Shown here in pieces: positions 46,291-55,920 of a DNA stretch of 64,000 nt. The position numbers and the translations under genes are program-made. Position 1 is the first letter of the stretch. Each line of letters starts with the position of its first letter. A model generated the notes under the pieces. It was not told where the DNA came from. It did no database searches and worked only from the letters and a program-made list of their open reading frames with translations. Source of the DNA: Gordonibacter sp. 28C (GTDB lineage: Bacteria; Actinomycetota; Coriobacteriia; Coriobacteriales; Eggerthellaceae); NCBI RefSeq assembly GCF_003339845.1, contig NZ_PPTR01000006.1, positions 124,001 to 188,000 of the forward strand, in the 5' to 3' direction.

Positions 46291-48489
46291 TTATGCCTCC
46301 ACCTTCTTCACCGTAACCGCAACCTCCTGGCTCATCATGGAGCCCACGCCCGGTTCCATGTCGAACGGGATGAAATCCGTGAGCGCGATGCCGTACTGGT
46401 ACGCGCGCGTCTGCGCCGGCGAGTCTCCGCCGTAATGCGTGGGAAGGAACACCGTGCCGGGTTTGAGGCGCTGCGTGACGCGGGCCTCCACCTGGCCGGT
46501 GTGCTCGCTCGACGCCACCTCCACCATGTCGCCCGTCTGCACGCCCAGCTTCTCGGCGTCCTGGGTGGAAATCCAGAGGCGCTCCATGTGGTACTCGCGC
46601 GAGATGGCGTTCAGGCACTCGATGTTCTGCGTCATGGTGTGGGAGTGGATGCCTTGCTTGCCGCCCACGATGTAGAACTCGCCGTCCTTCGGCGTGACCT
46701 TGCGCGGGATGTAGCCGATGACCGGGTTCAGGCCCGCGGCCCCCACGGCCTCGGAGGAGAACTCGAACTTGCCGGACGGGGTCTTGAACTTCGGCATGCC
46801 GTACTTGAAGTCCGGGTCGGGCAGCTCCACCACGCCCTCCTCCTTCATGACGTCGATGTCCACGCCCACGGTGGCCAGCTGCGCCGTTGCCAGATCCTCG
46901 GCCGTGAACTGGAAGTACTCGCCCACGCCGCACGCTTCGGCCAGGCCGTTGAATACCTCGTCGCACGTTTTGGCGTCCGGCAGCACCTTGTCGATGGCCG
47001 CGGTGCGCATGCCCACGTAGTGCTTCTTGCCGCCGATGAACTCGGGCAGCTCCAAGCGCTCCAGGTACGTGACCTCGGGCAGGACGTAGTCGGACTGCAG
47101 CGCCGTCTCGGACATCTGCACGTCGATGGTCACGGCGAGCTCGGTCTTCTGCAGCGCCTCGGTCCACATCTTCGGCTGCGCGTAGCCCTTGGCGGCGTTG
47201 CTGTTGTAGAAGAACAGGCCCTTCATGGAGCCGTCGAGCGCCGCCTTGAGCGCGGCCAGGTTCGTGCCGGCGCTGTCGAGGGCGAGCGGGTACTCCTTGT
47301 TGCCCACGCGCTTGGCCTCGGGCTTGGCCGGGTCGGCGAAGCGGGCGTCGGTGAGCTTGCCGGCCGCCGGGGACGACGTGAGCAGCGCGCCCCCCTTGGC
47401 CCCGTAGGAGCCCAAGAGCGCGTTCACGGCCGAGGCGGCGCGGGCCGTCTCGAACGAGTTCTGGTACGAGCAGCCGATGACGGCGCGCCAGCCGGCTTCG
47501 ATGGAAGCGGCCGGGGCGGCCTTCGCCAGGGCGCGCGCCAGCTCCTGTATGCGCTCGGCGGGCACGTCGGTGATCTTGGCGGCCCATTCCGGCGTGTACT
47601 CCTTCGCCTGCGCGGCGAACTCGTCGAAGCCTGCGGTGTTCTGCTCGACGAACTCGTGGTCGTAGAGGTCCTCTTCGATGAGCACGTTGCACAGGGCCAT
47701 AATGAAGGCCAGGTCGGTGCCGGGGTTGATGGGCACCCAGTCGCTGGAGAAGATGCCGGAGTTGTTGAGGCGCGGGTCCACGCTCACGATGCGCGTGCCG
47801 GCCTCCTTGGCCGACGCGAGGCTCTGCACCGACGAGGGGCGGATGCCGTCGCCGTAGCTGCGGCCGATGAACATGACCATCTTCGCGTTGCCGAAGTCGG
47901 TGGAGTAGTTCGACGCGCCCATGGTCTGCATGTAGGCGCTCTCCTTCGACAGGTTGCACGACGAGGAGTGCGCGTACACGTTCGGCGAGCCCAGCGCGTT
48001 CATGAAGCGCTTGGAGTAGTACTTGCCCGACGGGCGCGGATCCTGGATGATGGCCAGCGACTCGGGCCCGTTCTTCGCGACGATGGCCTTCACCTTCTCG
48101 CCGATCTCCTTGAAGGCCGTGTCCCAGTCGATGGGCTCGAACTCGCCGTTGTCCTTGCGGCGCAGCGGTTGCGTGACGCGCTCGTCGGAGTACGCCATCT
48201 GGGCCAGGCCGTGGCCGCGCCCGCAGATGCGGCCCTTCGAGTACGGATGCGTCTCGCTGCCCTTGAGCGTGTACAGCTTGCCGCCCACCGTGGTGGCCAC
48301 GAGGCCGCACTTGCTGGAGCAGCCGTTGCACAGCGACGGCGCCTGCCGCACCTCGCCGGACATGCCGTCGGCCTCGGCCGCTTGCGCCCGGTCGCGCCAT
48401 GCGCCCAGCGAGAGCGATCCCGCGGCGGCGAGAGCCGCCGTGGCGGCGGTCCCCTTTAGAAACGTTCGCCTTGAAACGTCTTCGAACAT
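46291..48489 (-). CDS. Tat-exported PhsA/PsrA-like molybdopterin oxidoreductase
   Basis: 732 residues, ATG at 48489 after GGAGGAACGGG. It has a twin-arginine signal (SRRTFLKGTAA, about 6-36) and [4Fe-4S] Cys54, Cys57, Cys61 and Cys89 (CNGCSSKC, RICGRG). The presumed Mo ligand is Cys178 in AHSSSCNLSKES. Size and motif order fit the polysulfide/thiosulfate reductase branch (PsrA/PhsA) of the DMSO reductase family. Electrons come from menaquinol through the two subunits encoded downstream, and the TorD-like gene upstream is probably its chaperone. The true acceptor is not known and may be an organic compound. Confidence 0.9.
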   Translation of the reverse strand: MFEDVSRRTFLKGTAATAALAAAGSLSLGAWRDRAQAAEADGMSGEVRQAPSLCNGCSSKCGLVATTVGGKLYTLKGSETHPYSKGRICGRGHGLAQMAYSDERVTQPLRRKDNGEFEPIDWDTAFKEIGEKVKAIVAKNGPESLAIIQDPRPSGKYYSKRFMNALGSPNVYAHSSSCNLSKESAYMQTMGASNYSTDFGNAKMVMFIGRSYGDGIRPSSVQSLASAKEAGTRIVSVDPRLNNSGIFSSDWVPINPGTDLAFIMALCNVLIEEDLYDHEFVEQNTAGFDEFAAQAKEYTPEWAAKITDVPAERIQELARALAKAAPAASIEAGWRAVIGCSYQNSFETARAASAVNALLGSYGAKGGALLTSSPAAGKLTDARFADPAKPEAKRVGNKEYPLALDSAGTNLAALKAALDGSMKGLFFYNSNAAKGYAQPKMWTEALQKTELAVTIDVQMSETALQSDYVLPEVTYLERLELPEFIGGKKHYVGMRTAAIDKVLPDAKTCDEVFNGLAEACGVGEYFQFTAEDLATAQLATVGVDIDVMKEEGVVELPDPDFKYGMPKFKTPSGKFEFSSEAVGAAGLNPVIGYIPRKVTPKDGEFYIVGGKQGIHSHTMTQNIECLNAISREYHMERLWISTQDAEKLGVQTGDMVEVASSEHTGQVEARVTQRLKPGTVFLPTHYGGDSPAQTRAYQYGIALTDFIPFDMEPGVGSMMSQEVAVTVKKVEA

Positions 48490-48557
48490 CCCGTTCCTCC
48501 CTTTCGTTCGTTCATCGTTCCACGTATCCCAAACGGGCGAAACCGCACCCGTTGTTT

Positions 48558-49226
48558 CTAGCTCAACGCCATCCGCTCCCTGTTCGGAACGACCGCTCGG
48601 ACGAGCGCGTCCGTCAGCGCGACGAGGGCCCGCAGATGGGCGACGCCCTCCGCGAGTGCGGCGCGGCGCACGGGGTCGAGCGCGTCGGCGCGTGCCGCCT
48701 CGTCGGCCTTGCGGGCCAGCGCCGCGTCGTAGTCGTCCAGCCAATCGAAGTGGTCGGCCGCCAGATCCGCCGCCGCCTGCGCGTTGCCGTTCTCCGCGAA
48801 CAGGGCCAGCAGGTCGAGCAACAGCGAAAGATGGTCGGGCATGGCCGCGTAGCGCTCGGGCACGTCCAGCTCGAGCGCCGCGCACACCGCTTGGATGTGC
48901 CGCGCGGAGTCTCCGAGGTACAGGCCCCGCTGCGCGCCGAAGGCGTTGCCGGGAGCGGCGGACCACGGCTTGTAGAGCGACTCCACCGGCAAGGCCGCCA
49001 ACGGCATGCCGGGCAGGAGCACATCGTTCTGCAGCGTCGAGCGCACCTGCCATGGAGGCAGTGCAAGGGCGCGCTCCGCTGCGCCGCAGGCGAGCGGCGC
49101 CGCCGTCTCGCGCACGTCCCGCCACGCGGGGTTTCGGCATGCGTCGCCGTATTCCGCTTCGGTCACGGATGAAAACAGCGGCGCAATGAGCGATAATGCG
49201 TATGCCAGGTTCGATGTCGCGTTCAC
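48558..49226 (-). CDS. TorD-family molybdoenzyme chaperone
   Basis: 222 residues, all helical, starting at a GTG at 49226 (AAAGGA upstream). The TorD/DmsD signature is present: PVESLYKPW (about 80-88) and MPDHLSLLLDLLALFAENG (about 128-146). These chaperones bind the Tat signal of a molybdoenzyme and hold it until its cofactor is inserted. It is the first gene of the operon with the PhsA/PsrA-like enzyme, the obvious client. It is divergent from a membrane LuxR regulator gene. Confidence 0.88.
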   Translation of the reverse strand: MNATSNLAYALSLIAPLFSSVTEAEYGDACRNPAWRDVRETAAPLACGAAERALALPPWQVRSTLQNDVLLPGMPLAALPVESLYKPWSAAPGNAFGAQRGLYLGDSARHIQAVCAALELDVPERYAAMPDHLSLLLDLLALFAENGNAQAAADLAADHFDWLDDYDAALARKADEAARADALDPVRRAALAEGVAHLRALVALTDALVRAVVPNRERMALS

Positions 49227-49283
49227 GAGGGTCGGTTCCTTTCTTCGCTGTCGCCATCGTAGGCGCGCACGTGAAAACGGTTG

Positions 49284-49331
49284 TCATCAATAATTGATGA
49301 TTTGCGCGTTTTCCCTGATAGAGGTTCTATC
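49284..49331. promoter_or_regulatory. Two perfect dyads between torD-like and luxR-like genes
   Basis: A 17-bp palindrome with 8-bp arms (TCATCAAT-A-ATTGATGA, 49284-49300) and a 15-bp palindrome with 6-bp arms (GATAGA-GGT-TCTATC, 49317-49331). Both are in the 183-bp divergent gap, the expected place for operator sites of the adjacent LuxR-type regulator. Confidence 0.55.
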
Positions 49332-49409
49332 TAAAAGCCATGCCGCTGCGGGGCGGAGCGGAAACGCCCTCCGCCTTCCTGCGGCCGTCACACGAGGTGG
49401 GAGGTTCCG

Positions 49410-51020
49410 TTGTCCGTCGCACACGAACGGCGCAGCATGCGCATGGTGTGGAAAACGATGCGCCTGCGCCATGTGGGCATGGCGTTCTTCTGGGCCTGCA
49501 GCATGCTCACGTTCCGCAGCTCCATCCTGCTGTCGGGCACCGCCGACACGCCGGAATACGAATCGCTCGTGGTTATCGTGTCGTTCGTGGCCAACATGAC
49601 CGCCATGCTGGCCGTGGCCGCTTGGGTGGAGAACGATCCCGTGCGCATCGACCGCATGCCCTCCTGGCCCATGCCGGTGCTCGTGATCGCGGGATTACTG
49701 CTGGTGTTCGCCGCGGGCCGCGTGGGCGGCGCCGCGCTGCTGCCGCTGCTACTGGGCGGGGCCGTGCTCGCGGGCGTGGGATACGGTTTCTTCTGGGGCA
49801 GCTGGGCCGACTGCTACGGACGCATGCACCCCGCGCGCACCTCGTTCTACCTGCCGGTGGCCTTCCTGCTCACGGCGGCGCTGTTCCTGGCCGTGTCGCT
49901 GGCGACCGAATATCTGGGCGTGCCCGCCATCGCGCTCATGGTGCCGCTGCCCTTGGCCGCGTACGCATGCCTGCTGCGATGCCGTGCCGAGAAGCCGGAC
50001 GGGCGCGCCGCGGCTTCGGGAGGATCGAAGCGCTCGCTTGCCGCCCTGGGCTCGCTCGTCAGCTTGATAGTTGCCAGCCTGGTGCTATCGTGCCTGTTCG
50101 GTTTCGTGTGGGAACTCACCGTGTTCTCGGTGGGGTCGGTGAACGAGGCGCACCTGGCGCCGCTCGTGGCCAACCTCGTGGTGGCCGCAGCGCTCGTGGG
50201 GCTGGTGCTGTACGCCCGCACGCGCATCAACCTGGATATGGCGTACCGCGTGATCGTGCCCGTGATCGTGGTGCTGTTCGCCGTGCTGCCGTTTTTCTGG
50301 GAGACGAACCCGGTGGCGCTCAACATCATCATGAGCGCCAGCTACGGGCTGTTCGACGTCATCATCTGGTCGCTCGTGGTGGCCTGCTCCTACGACTTCG
50401 CCGTGTCGGGCTACATCGTGGGCGGCATCGTGCGCTCGCTGTCCGTGCTGTTGCGCCTGATTGGCATGGGCATCGGGTTCCTCATCACGCTCGTGCCGGG
50501 CAAGCCGTCGGCGCTCATCGTTGGCGTGTCGATCGGCGCGCTGTACGTGCTGGTTATGCTGGGTCTGTTCAACGCGCTGCGCCGCAAACGCCGTTTGACG
50601 TCGACCGGAGGGGGTGTCGAGGAGGCGGACGGGGGGCCTGCGGCGATCGAGGGCGAAGCCGAGCGCGCCATAGAGCAGGAGCCGGCCGCCGACCTCGCGT
50701 CCGAAGCCGACGAACCTGTCGCGAGCGCCGCCGCGTCGAAGCCGGCCGCCCATGCGGCGGACGGGACGCAAGCCGCCGCTCCCCCGGCGGAGGACGACGC
50801 CGATCAGGCCCTGTTCGCCGCCATAGCCGAGGATTACGGTCTCACCCGCCGCGAGGCCGAGGTGCTGCCCTACCTGGCGCGCGGCCGCTCGGCCAAGGTC
50901 ATCGCCGAGGCCCTGTTCGTGTCCGAGAGCACGGTGCGCACCCACATCCGCCGCATCCTGGAGAAAACCGACCTGCATTCCAAGCAGCAGGTCATCGACC
51001 TGATCGAGAAGTACGGCTAG
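49410..51020 (+). CDS. Membrane-bound LuxR-family regulator, divergent from the PhsA/PsrA-like operon
   Basis: 536 residues from a TTG at 49410 with GGGAGG just upstream; an ATG at 49437 is an alternative. About 12 hydrophobic segments span residues 18-390, followed by a low-complexity Ala/Glu-rich linker (about 395-465). A LuxR HTH ends the protein (LTRREAEVLPYLARGRS to STVRTHIRRILEKT, about 475-530). Such fused sensor-regulators are abundant in Eggerthella relatives and commonly sit beside reductase operons. It probably senses the acceptor of the neighbouring enzyme, but this is inferred. Confidence 0.88.
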   Translation: MSVAHERRSMRMVWKTMRLRHVGMAFFWACSMLTFRSSILLSGTADTPEYESLVVIVSFVANMTAMLAVAAWVENDPVRIDRMPSWPMPVLVIAGLLLVFAAGRVGGAALLPLLLGGAVLAGVGYGFFWGSWADCYGRMHPARTSFYLPVAFLLTAALFLAVSLATEYLGVPAIALMVPLPLAAYACLLRCRAEKPDGRAAASGGSKRSLAALGSLVSLIVASLVLSCLFGFVWELTVFSVGSVNEAHLAPLVANLVVAAALVGLVLYARTRINLDMAYRVIVPVIVVLFAVLPFFWETNPVALNIIMSASYGLFDVIIWSLVVACSYDFAVSGYIVGGIVRSLSVLLRLIGMGIGFLITLVPGKPSALIVGVSIGALYVLVMLGLFNALRRKRRLTSTGGGVEEADGGPAAIEGEAERAIEQEPAADLASEADEPVASAAASKPAAHAADGTQAAAPPAEDDADQALFAAIAEDYGLTRREAEVLPYLARGRSAKVIAEALFVSESTVRTHIRRILEKTDLHSKQQVIDLIEKYG

Positions 51021-51026
51021 CAGCCG

Positions 51027-52535
51027 TCACGCCTCGGGCTCGTCCCGCTTCACCGCAGGACGCAGCAGGTCCATGAACTCCTGCTGCGAGTGCACGCCGC
51101 ACTTCGCGTAGATGTTGCGCGCGTGAGCGTGCACGGTGTTGAGCGATATGACGAGCTCGTCGCGGATGTAGGGCCGGCTGCGTCCCGCCAAAAGCAGCTC
51201 CGCCACCTCCGTCTCGCGGTTCGACAGGCCGTAGGCCGCGCGCAGCTCCTCGGCTTGCTGCGCGAACAGGGCGTTGATGTCGTCAGCGGTGGACGTGCCG
51301 CCCGCGGCTTCCGCGTCCACCTCGTCCTCGCGGGCCTTCCAACGCGGGCTCATGCGGAAAAACGACCAGCGCGGATTGAAGCCCACCACCATGGCCACCA
51401 GCAGCACCGCCACGAAGAACAGCAGCGATTCGTTCATCACGTTCGTGGCGGTCACGCCGTCGATGACGATGAGACCGTAACCCGTTCCCAAGAAGATGCC
51501 AACGCCCTCGGCGGCAAACATGGCCCCGAACAGGACGTATGCCGGGATACGAGAGCGCCGCACGTATTTCGGCGCCGCAATCCAGAAGCTGAACTGCACG
51601 CCGAACATGCCGATGAAGTTCACCGTGTACGCCACGATCCTCTGCACCGGGTCATCGTAGTTGTAATATAGCAGCGCATAGCTCAGCAGCAGAAAGGGCA
51701 GACCCCATCGGAACATGAGCGTGAAGTTCAAATGGCGCGACAATTTTATGCACGACAGCAAGGCGATGATGGAGAGCACGGACGAGCACGAGAACGGCAC
51801 GAGATAATGCATAAACCGATCGCCCACCACGTCGGGCGTGGAGAGCAGCCTGAAATAGGCGAACTGGAACCACAGCATGGCAAACAGCAGGCACAGCGTC
51901 ACGATACTCGCCAGCGCATGGACGAGTTCGCGCCCATGCACTCGCCGGTCCACGTCGGCAATCCCCTCGTCCCCGCCGTGCGCCGCTTCGGCGGTGCGGA
52001 ACGCGAAGTACATCGAAAGAACGGGGAGCAGGGCGTCCACCACCATTGACGCGGGCCCTTTGAGCGCGAGCAGCGCGAAATAGATGAAAAACGACAGGAT
52101 GAAGGAGGCGGGGGCCGAAAACTCGATGGCCGCCTCGTTGTACCTGCTCATTCGATCGCCCCACACCAACGCCATCAACGCAAAACCCATGCCCGCTATC
52201 ATGCCGCCCACAGCCGACACCGTCTGATAGGTTTCCACGCTGAAAAAGCTCGTCCAAATAACCGCGGTGCCGCCGGCGGCGAGAAATGCCGCCGCGAATC
52301 CGCAGGCCTTCTTGCCAGCGAGCGACGTTCTGGCAGAAGCGAGCATGACCACGATGGAGCCGATGGCGATGAACAACCCCGCCCACACCCACACGCGTTC
52401 GCTGCTTCTAACCACATGGATAATAGGAACGAGCCCGCACGAGAAGAACGAGTAGTAGTTCCAAGCCAAGAAGAAGGCGAACCCTATCGCTTGCCTCCGA
52501 TACACCCTCATATGTTCTGCAAGATACTGAACCAT
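51027..52535 (-). CDS. Membrane-bound LuxR-family regulator, divergent from the selenocysteine molybdoenzyme operon
   Basis: 502 residues from the ATG at 52535 (GGGGGACAACCGC upstream). About 12 hydrophobic segments (about 18-400) are followed by a short linker and a LuxR HTH (LSNRETEVAELLLAGRS to NTVHAHARNIYAKCGV, about 435-490). It ends 6 bp from the convergent regulator at 49410 and starts 273 bp from the molybdoenzyme gene, with a perfect dyad in between. The pairing suggests that it controls that operon in response to its substrate. Confidence 0.88.
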   Translation of the reverse strand: MVQYLAEHMRVYRRQAIGFAFFLAWNYYSFFSCGLVPIIHVVRSSERVWVWAGLFIAIGSIVVMLASARTSLAGKKACGFAAAFLAAGGTAVIWTSFFSVETYQTVSAVGGMIAGMGFALMALVWGDRMSRYNEAAIEFSAPASFILSFFIYFALLALKGPASMVVDALLPVLSMYFAFRTAEAAHGGDEGIADVDRRVHGRELVHALASIVTLCLLFAMLWFQFAYFRLLSTPDVVGDRFMHYLVPFSCSSVLSIIALLSCIKLSRHLNFTLMFRWGLPFLLLSYALLYYNYDDPVQRIVAYTVNFIGMFGVQFSFWIAAPKYVRRSRIPAYVLFGAMFAAEGVGIFLGTGYGLIVIDGVTATNVMNESLLFFVAVLLVAMVVGFNPRWSFFRMSPRWKAREDEVDAEAAGGTSTADDINALFAQQAEELRAAYGLSNRETEVAELLLAGRSRPYIRDELVISLNTVHAHARNIYAKCGVHSQQEFMDLLRPAVKRDEPEA

Positions 52536-52656
52536 GCGGTTGTCCCCCAAGACAGATCTGGGGATCGCCGAGCGATCCCTCCCCCCGTTCCATGGTACCG
52601 CAAACCACGGGAAAAGTGGCTGAAGCCTCGCCTCTCCCATCTGCGGAAAAAGGAAA

Positions 52657-52675
52657 ATAGTCACATCATGACTAT
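52657..52675. promoter_or_regulatory. Palindromic operator candidate upstream of the selenoenzyme operon
   Basis: A perfect 19-bp dyad, ATAGTCA-CATCA-TGACTAT, in the gap between the divergent LuxR-type regulator and the molybdoenzyme gene. It has the size and symmetry expected for a LuxR HTH dimer site. Confidence 0.6.
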
Positions 52676-52808
52676 GCCTTTGGAGACGTTTGGACATGTT
52701 TTACGGCAACGTGGTGATGCGCCCGCACCCTGCGCCGGGGATGATGGCGGGAAGGTCGGGCGCATTCGCGCGGTCGACCGGTTCACCGGAGGAGAAGAAG
52801 GAGGGAGT

Positions 52809-55800
52809 ATGGCAAGCATCAACCTGGATCGCAGGAGCTTCCTAAAGGCCGCAGGCGGCCTGGGAGCCCTTTCGATCGCCGGCGTGGGGATCGCCGGCCA
52901 ACCGCACAAGGCGCATGCCGAAGATGCCGCGTTTCCCGAGCAGAAACACGGGCAACCGCTCGAGGCTGTCGTCGACCCCGCAACGGGCAAGCTCGAAATC
53001 AACGACGACGTGATCGTGCGCTACAGCGCGTGCCTGGGCTGCTACAGCTCGTGCGGCAACCGGCTCAAGCTCGACCGCGCATCGGGCAGGCTTATCTCGG
53101 TGGGCGGCAACCCCTACCATCCCAGCTGCGCGTACCCGTTTTTGAACTTCGACGAGCCGCTCAGCGAGGCGTACCAATCCATGGGGTTCGCATCCGGCAA
53201 GGGCAATCTCACGCGCGGCACCATTTGCGGGCGAGGCCAAGCGACGCAAGACGTGTACGCACAGCCGAACCGCATCACCGCACCGCTCAAACGCGCCGGA
53301 AAACGCGGCGAGGGCAAGTGGAAACCCATTAGCTGGGACGACCTTATCAAGGAAGTCGTCGACGGCGGCAAGCTGTTCGCCGACGCGGGAGAGGATCGCG
53401 AAGTAGAAGGCTTCAAGGCGTTGCACGACACCGAAACGTCCATGAACCCCGACCAGCCCGACTTGGGACCCGTGTCGAACCAGTTCGTCATGCTGGGCGG
53501 GCGCGGCGACGGCCGCACGACCATCGGAACCAGGTTCACCAACTGCTTCGGCTCCCTGAACCAGTACGGCCACGGCTCCACTTGAGGCGGCTCCCAAACA
53601 GCGCGTGCGCTGGCAGAGACCGCTTCAAACAACACCCAGCCCGACCTTGAGGAAGGCGAGTACGTCTTGTTCATGGGCGCGTTCCCCGGATCGAACGGAA
53701 AGAGCTTCCAGGGAATAGCCAAACGCACCCTCGAACGTCTGAAAACCGGCGAATGCACCATCGACGTGGTCGACCCGGTTCTTGGCAACGGATGCGTCAC
53801 CCCCACCATCGAGGGGATCAACTGGATACCCATCAAAACGGCGACGAACGCCGCATTCGCGCTCGGCATCGTTCGGAAGATACTCGAAGACAAAACGTAC
53901 GACGCCGCGTTTCTCTCCTATCCGAACTACCAAAGCGCATTCGCGGGCGGCTTCGCCTCCTACACGAACGCAAGCCACCTCGTCATCGTCGACGAGAGCC
54001 ACCCGAACTACCGCAAGCTCATGCGCGCATCCGATGCGGGGCTCGAAGAGCCTCCCGCCGATCCGAAGGCAACCACGCCGGTGCCGTATTACGTCGTCAT
54101 CGACCAGGCCACCGGGCAGCCCGCCATCCACACGCAAAGCGATGCCGCGCAATTCGAGTACGAGGGCGAAGTGAACGGCGTGAAAGTGCGCAGCAGCTTC
54201 TTGTTCCTTAAGGACAACGCCTACGAGCACACCATGGACGAATACGCCGAGATCACCGGCACCTCCGTTGCCACCATGGAGCGCATCGCCAAGGAGTTCG
54301 TCTCCCACGGCACCAAGGCATCGGCGCGCCTCGGCTTCGGCGGCTCGGCGACGGCCAACGGCACCACCGGCGTGCTGGCCTACCCGGCCCTCAACGGCCT
54401 TATCGGCTCCGCCCAGATGACCGGCGGCTGCAATTGCTACCGCATCGGCTCGAAGACCACGACCGACGGCGATCGCTACAAGCTGGCCACCATCAAGGGC
54501 AAGCCGACCGTGTCCGCCAAGAACGCCACGTACATTTGCCGAACGCAGAAGCTGTTCTCGCAAACCGACGAGTACAAGGCGCGCGTCGCAGCAGGCGAGA
54601 AGGACCCGAAGCCCAAGCTTCCCTGGCTCAACGTGCCTTCCACCTCCGACAACCAGGCGCTCGTGTCCATCGTGAACGAGTACCCCTATCAGGCGAAGAT
54701 CCTCGTGTCCTGGATGACGAACACCATTCAGGCCACCTCGGGAGCGTTGCGCGACAGCGTGATCGAAAAGCTCAAGGACACGTCCGTCGTGCCCCTGCAC
54801 ATAGCCTGCGACGCCTTCATCGGCGAGCACGCGCAGCTGGCCGACTACATCGTACCCGACACCACGCCGTTCGAAAGCTTCGGCCTGGTCACGCAGGAGG
54901 GCTATTGGCGCGGCAAAGGCAACACCGTGCGCTGGCAGGCCAAGCAGCCCAGCACCGTCGAGCTGTCCGACGGCCGTTTCGCCAGTTTCGAGGCATTCTG
55001 CGTCGACGTGGCGAAGGCGTGCGACATGCCCGGATTCGGAGACAACGCCATCGAGGCCACGGACGGAACGGTCTATCCGCTCAACGATGCGGCGGACTTC
55101 TTCCTGAAGGCCGTGGCGAACCTGGCCTTCGCCGAAGAACCGGTTGCCGACGTGAGCGCCGAGGACGTGAAGCTGCAGGCGCTCGACGAGCTTCCCGCCG
55201 CTTGGAAGGACGCCGTCACAGACGAGGAGTGGCCGAAGGTCCTGAACGTGCTGTCGCGCGGCGGGCGCTTCTGGCCTATCGAAACGAGTCAGAAGAACGG
55301 CCGCAGCGCGTACGCCAAGGAGTACCTGATCCAGTATTACAGCGAAAAGAAGGCGCTGAACAAGAACCCTTATTCGGGAGCCTTCCCCGATGCGGCGCTG
55401 CGCTACGTGCCCGAGGACTTCTGCGACCGCACGCCCATCGCCGAGGTGTACAGCGAGCAGGAATGGCCGTTCCGCTCCACGAACTACAAGCCGCGCTTCC
55501 GCTCGATTTCCATGCAGGCGAACAGCCCCATCATGAGAGACCTGTGCGAGAAGAACTACCTGGAAATCAGCTTGGACGACGCAGCCGCGCTGGGAATCAA
55601 GGATGGCGACACCGTGAGCATCACGAATCCCACGGGCGACGTCATGAAGGGCGAGGCCATGGTGCGCGCCGGCATTGCGCGCGGCACGTTCGGCGTGGCC
55701 TACGGCTACGGGCACCATGCGTACGGCGCGCAGGATACCGAGGTCGACGGCACGCTGACAAAGGGCGATCCCGCCATCGGCTCGGGCGTCCATCTGCAAA

Positions 55801-55907
55801 CCATGCTCGACCCGACGCTCGAGGACGGGGTTATCTACCCCCACGTCGACAGCGACGCCGGCTCGCCCGGCCGCAGCGGCGGCATGTACAAAATCGAGAA
55901 GGCATAA
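52809..55907 (+). CDS. Selenocysteine-containing TtrA-like molybdopterin oxidoreductase
   Basis: 1032 residues if the in-frame TGA at 53583-53585 is read as selenocysteine 259. The ATG follows AAGGAGGGAGT. It has a twin-arginine signal (LDRRSFLKAAG, about 6-37), [4Fe-4S] Cys75, 78 and 82 (CLGCYSSC) and Cys140. The stretch before the TGA, FGSLNQYGHGST, lines up with FGSVNNFNHGGV just before the Mo-ligand Cys290 of the enzyme at 39319-42537. The codons after the TGA (GGSQTARALAE) continue the family sequence in the same frame to 55907. A hairpin lies 13 nt after the TGA. The C-terminal molydop-binding domain and the downstream ferredoxin, NrfD and TorD genes show an intact operon. A nonsense-mutated pseudogene is the alternative, but it would be a coincidence at exactly this codon. 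The acceptor is unknown. Confidence 0.85.
53599..53612 (+). other. Candidate bacterial SECIS hairpin
   Basis: CAGCGC-GT-GCGCTG, 14 to 27 nt after the UGA; folded with a realistic loop, the stem is CAGC/GCTG and the apical loop GCGUGC carries a GU at 53605-53606. Bacterial SECIS elements lie inside the coding region right after the UGA, with a short stem and a G/U-bearing loop that SelB binds. The stem could be extended by imperfect pairing below. Confidence 0.55.
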
Positions 55908-55920
55908 GGAGGGGTAAAAG

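Noticed and set aside
49284-49300. FNR/CRP-type box
   Set aside because: The half-sites are in the opposite order (ATCAA then TTGAT) and the spacing is wrong for TTGAT-N4-ATCAA.
52809-55907. Reading the molybdoenzyme as two genes or a nonsense pseudogene (52809-53585 and 53667-55907)
   Set aside because: Both parts share the frame, the gap between them codes for family sequence, the only stop is a TGA at the Mo-ligand column, and the rest of the operon is intact.
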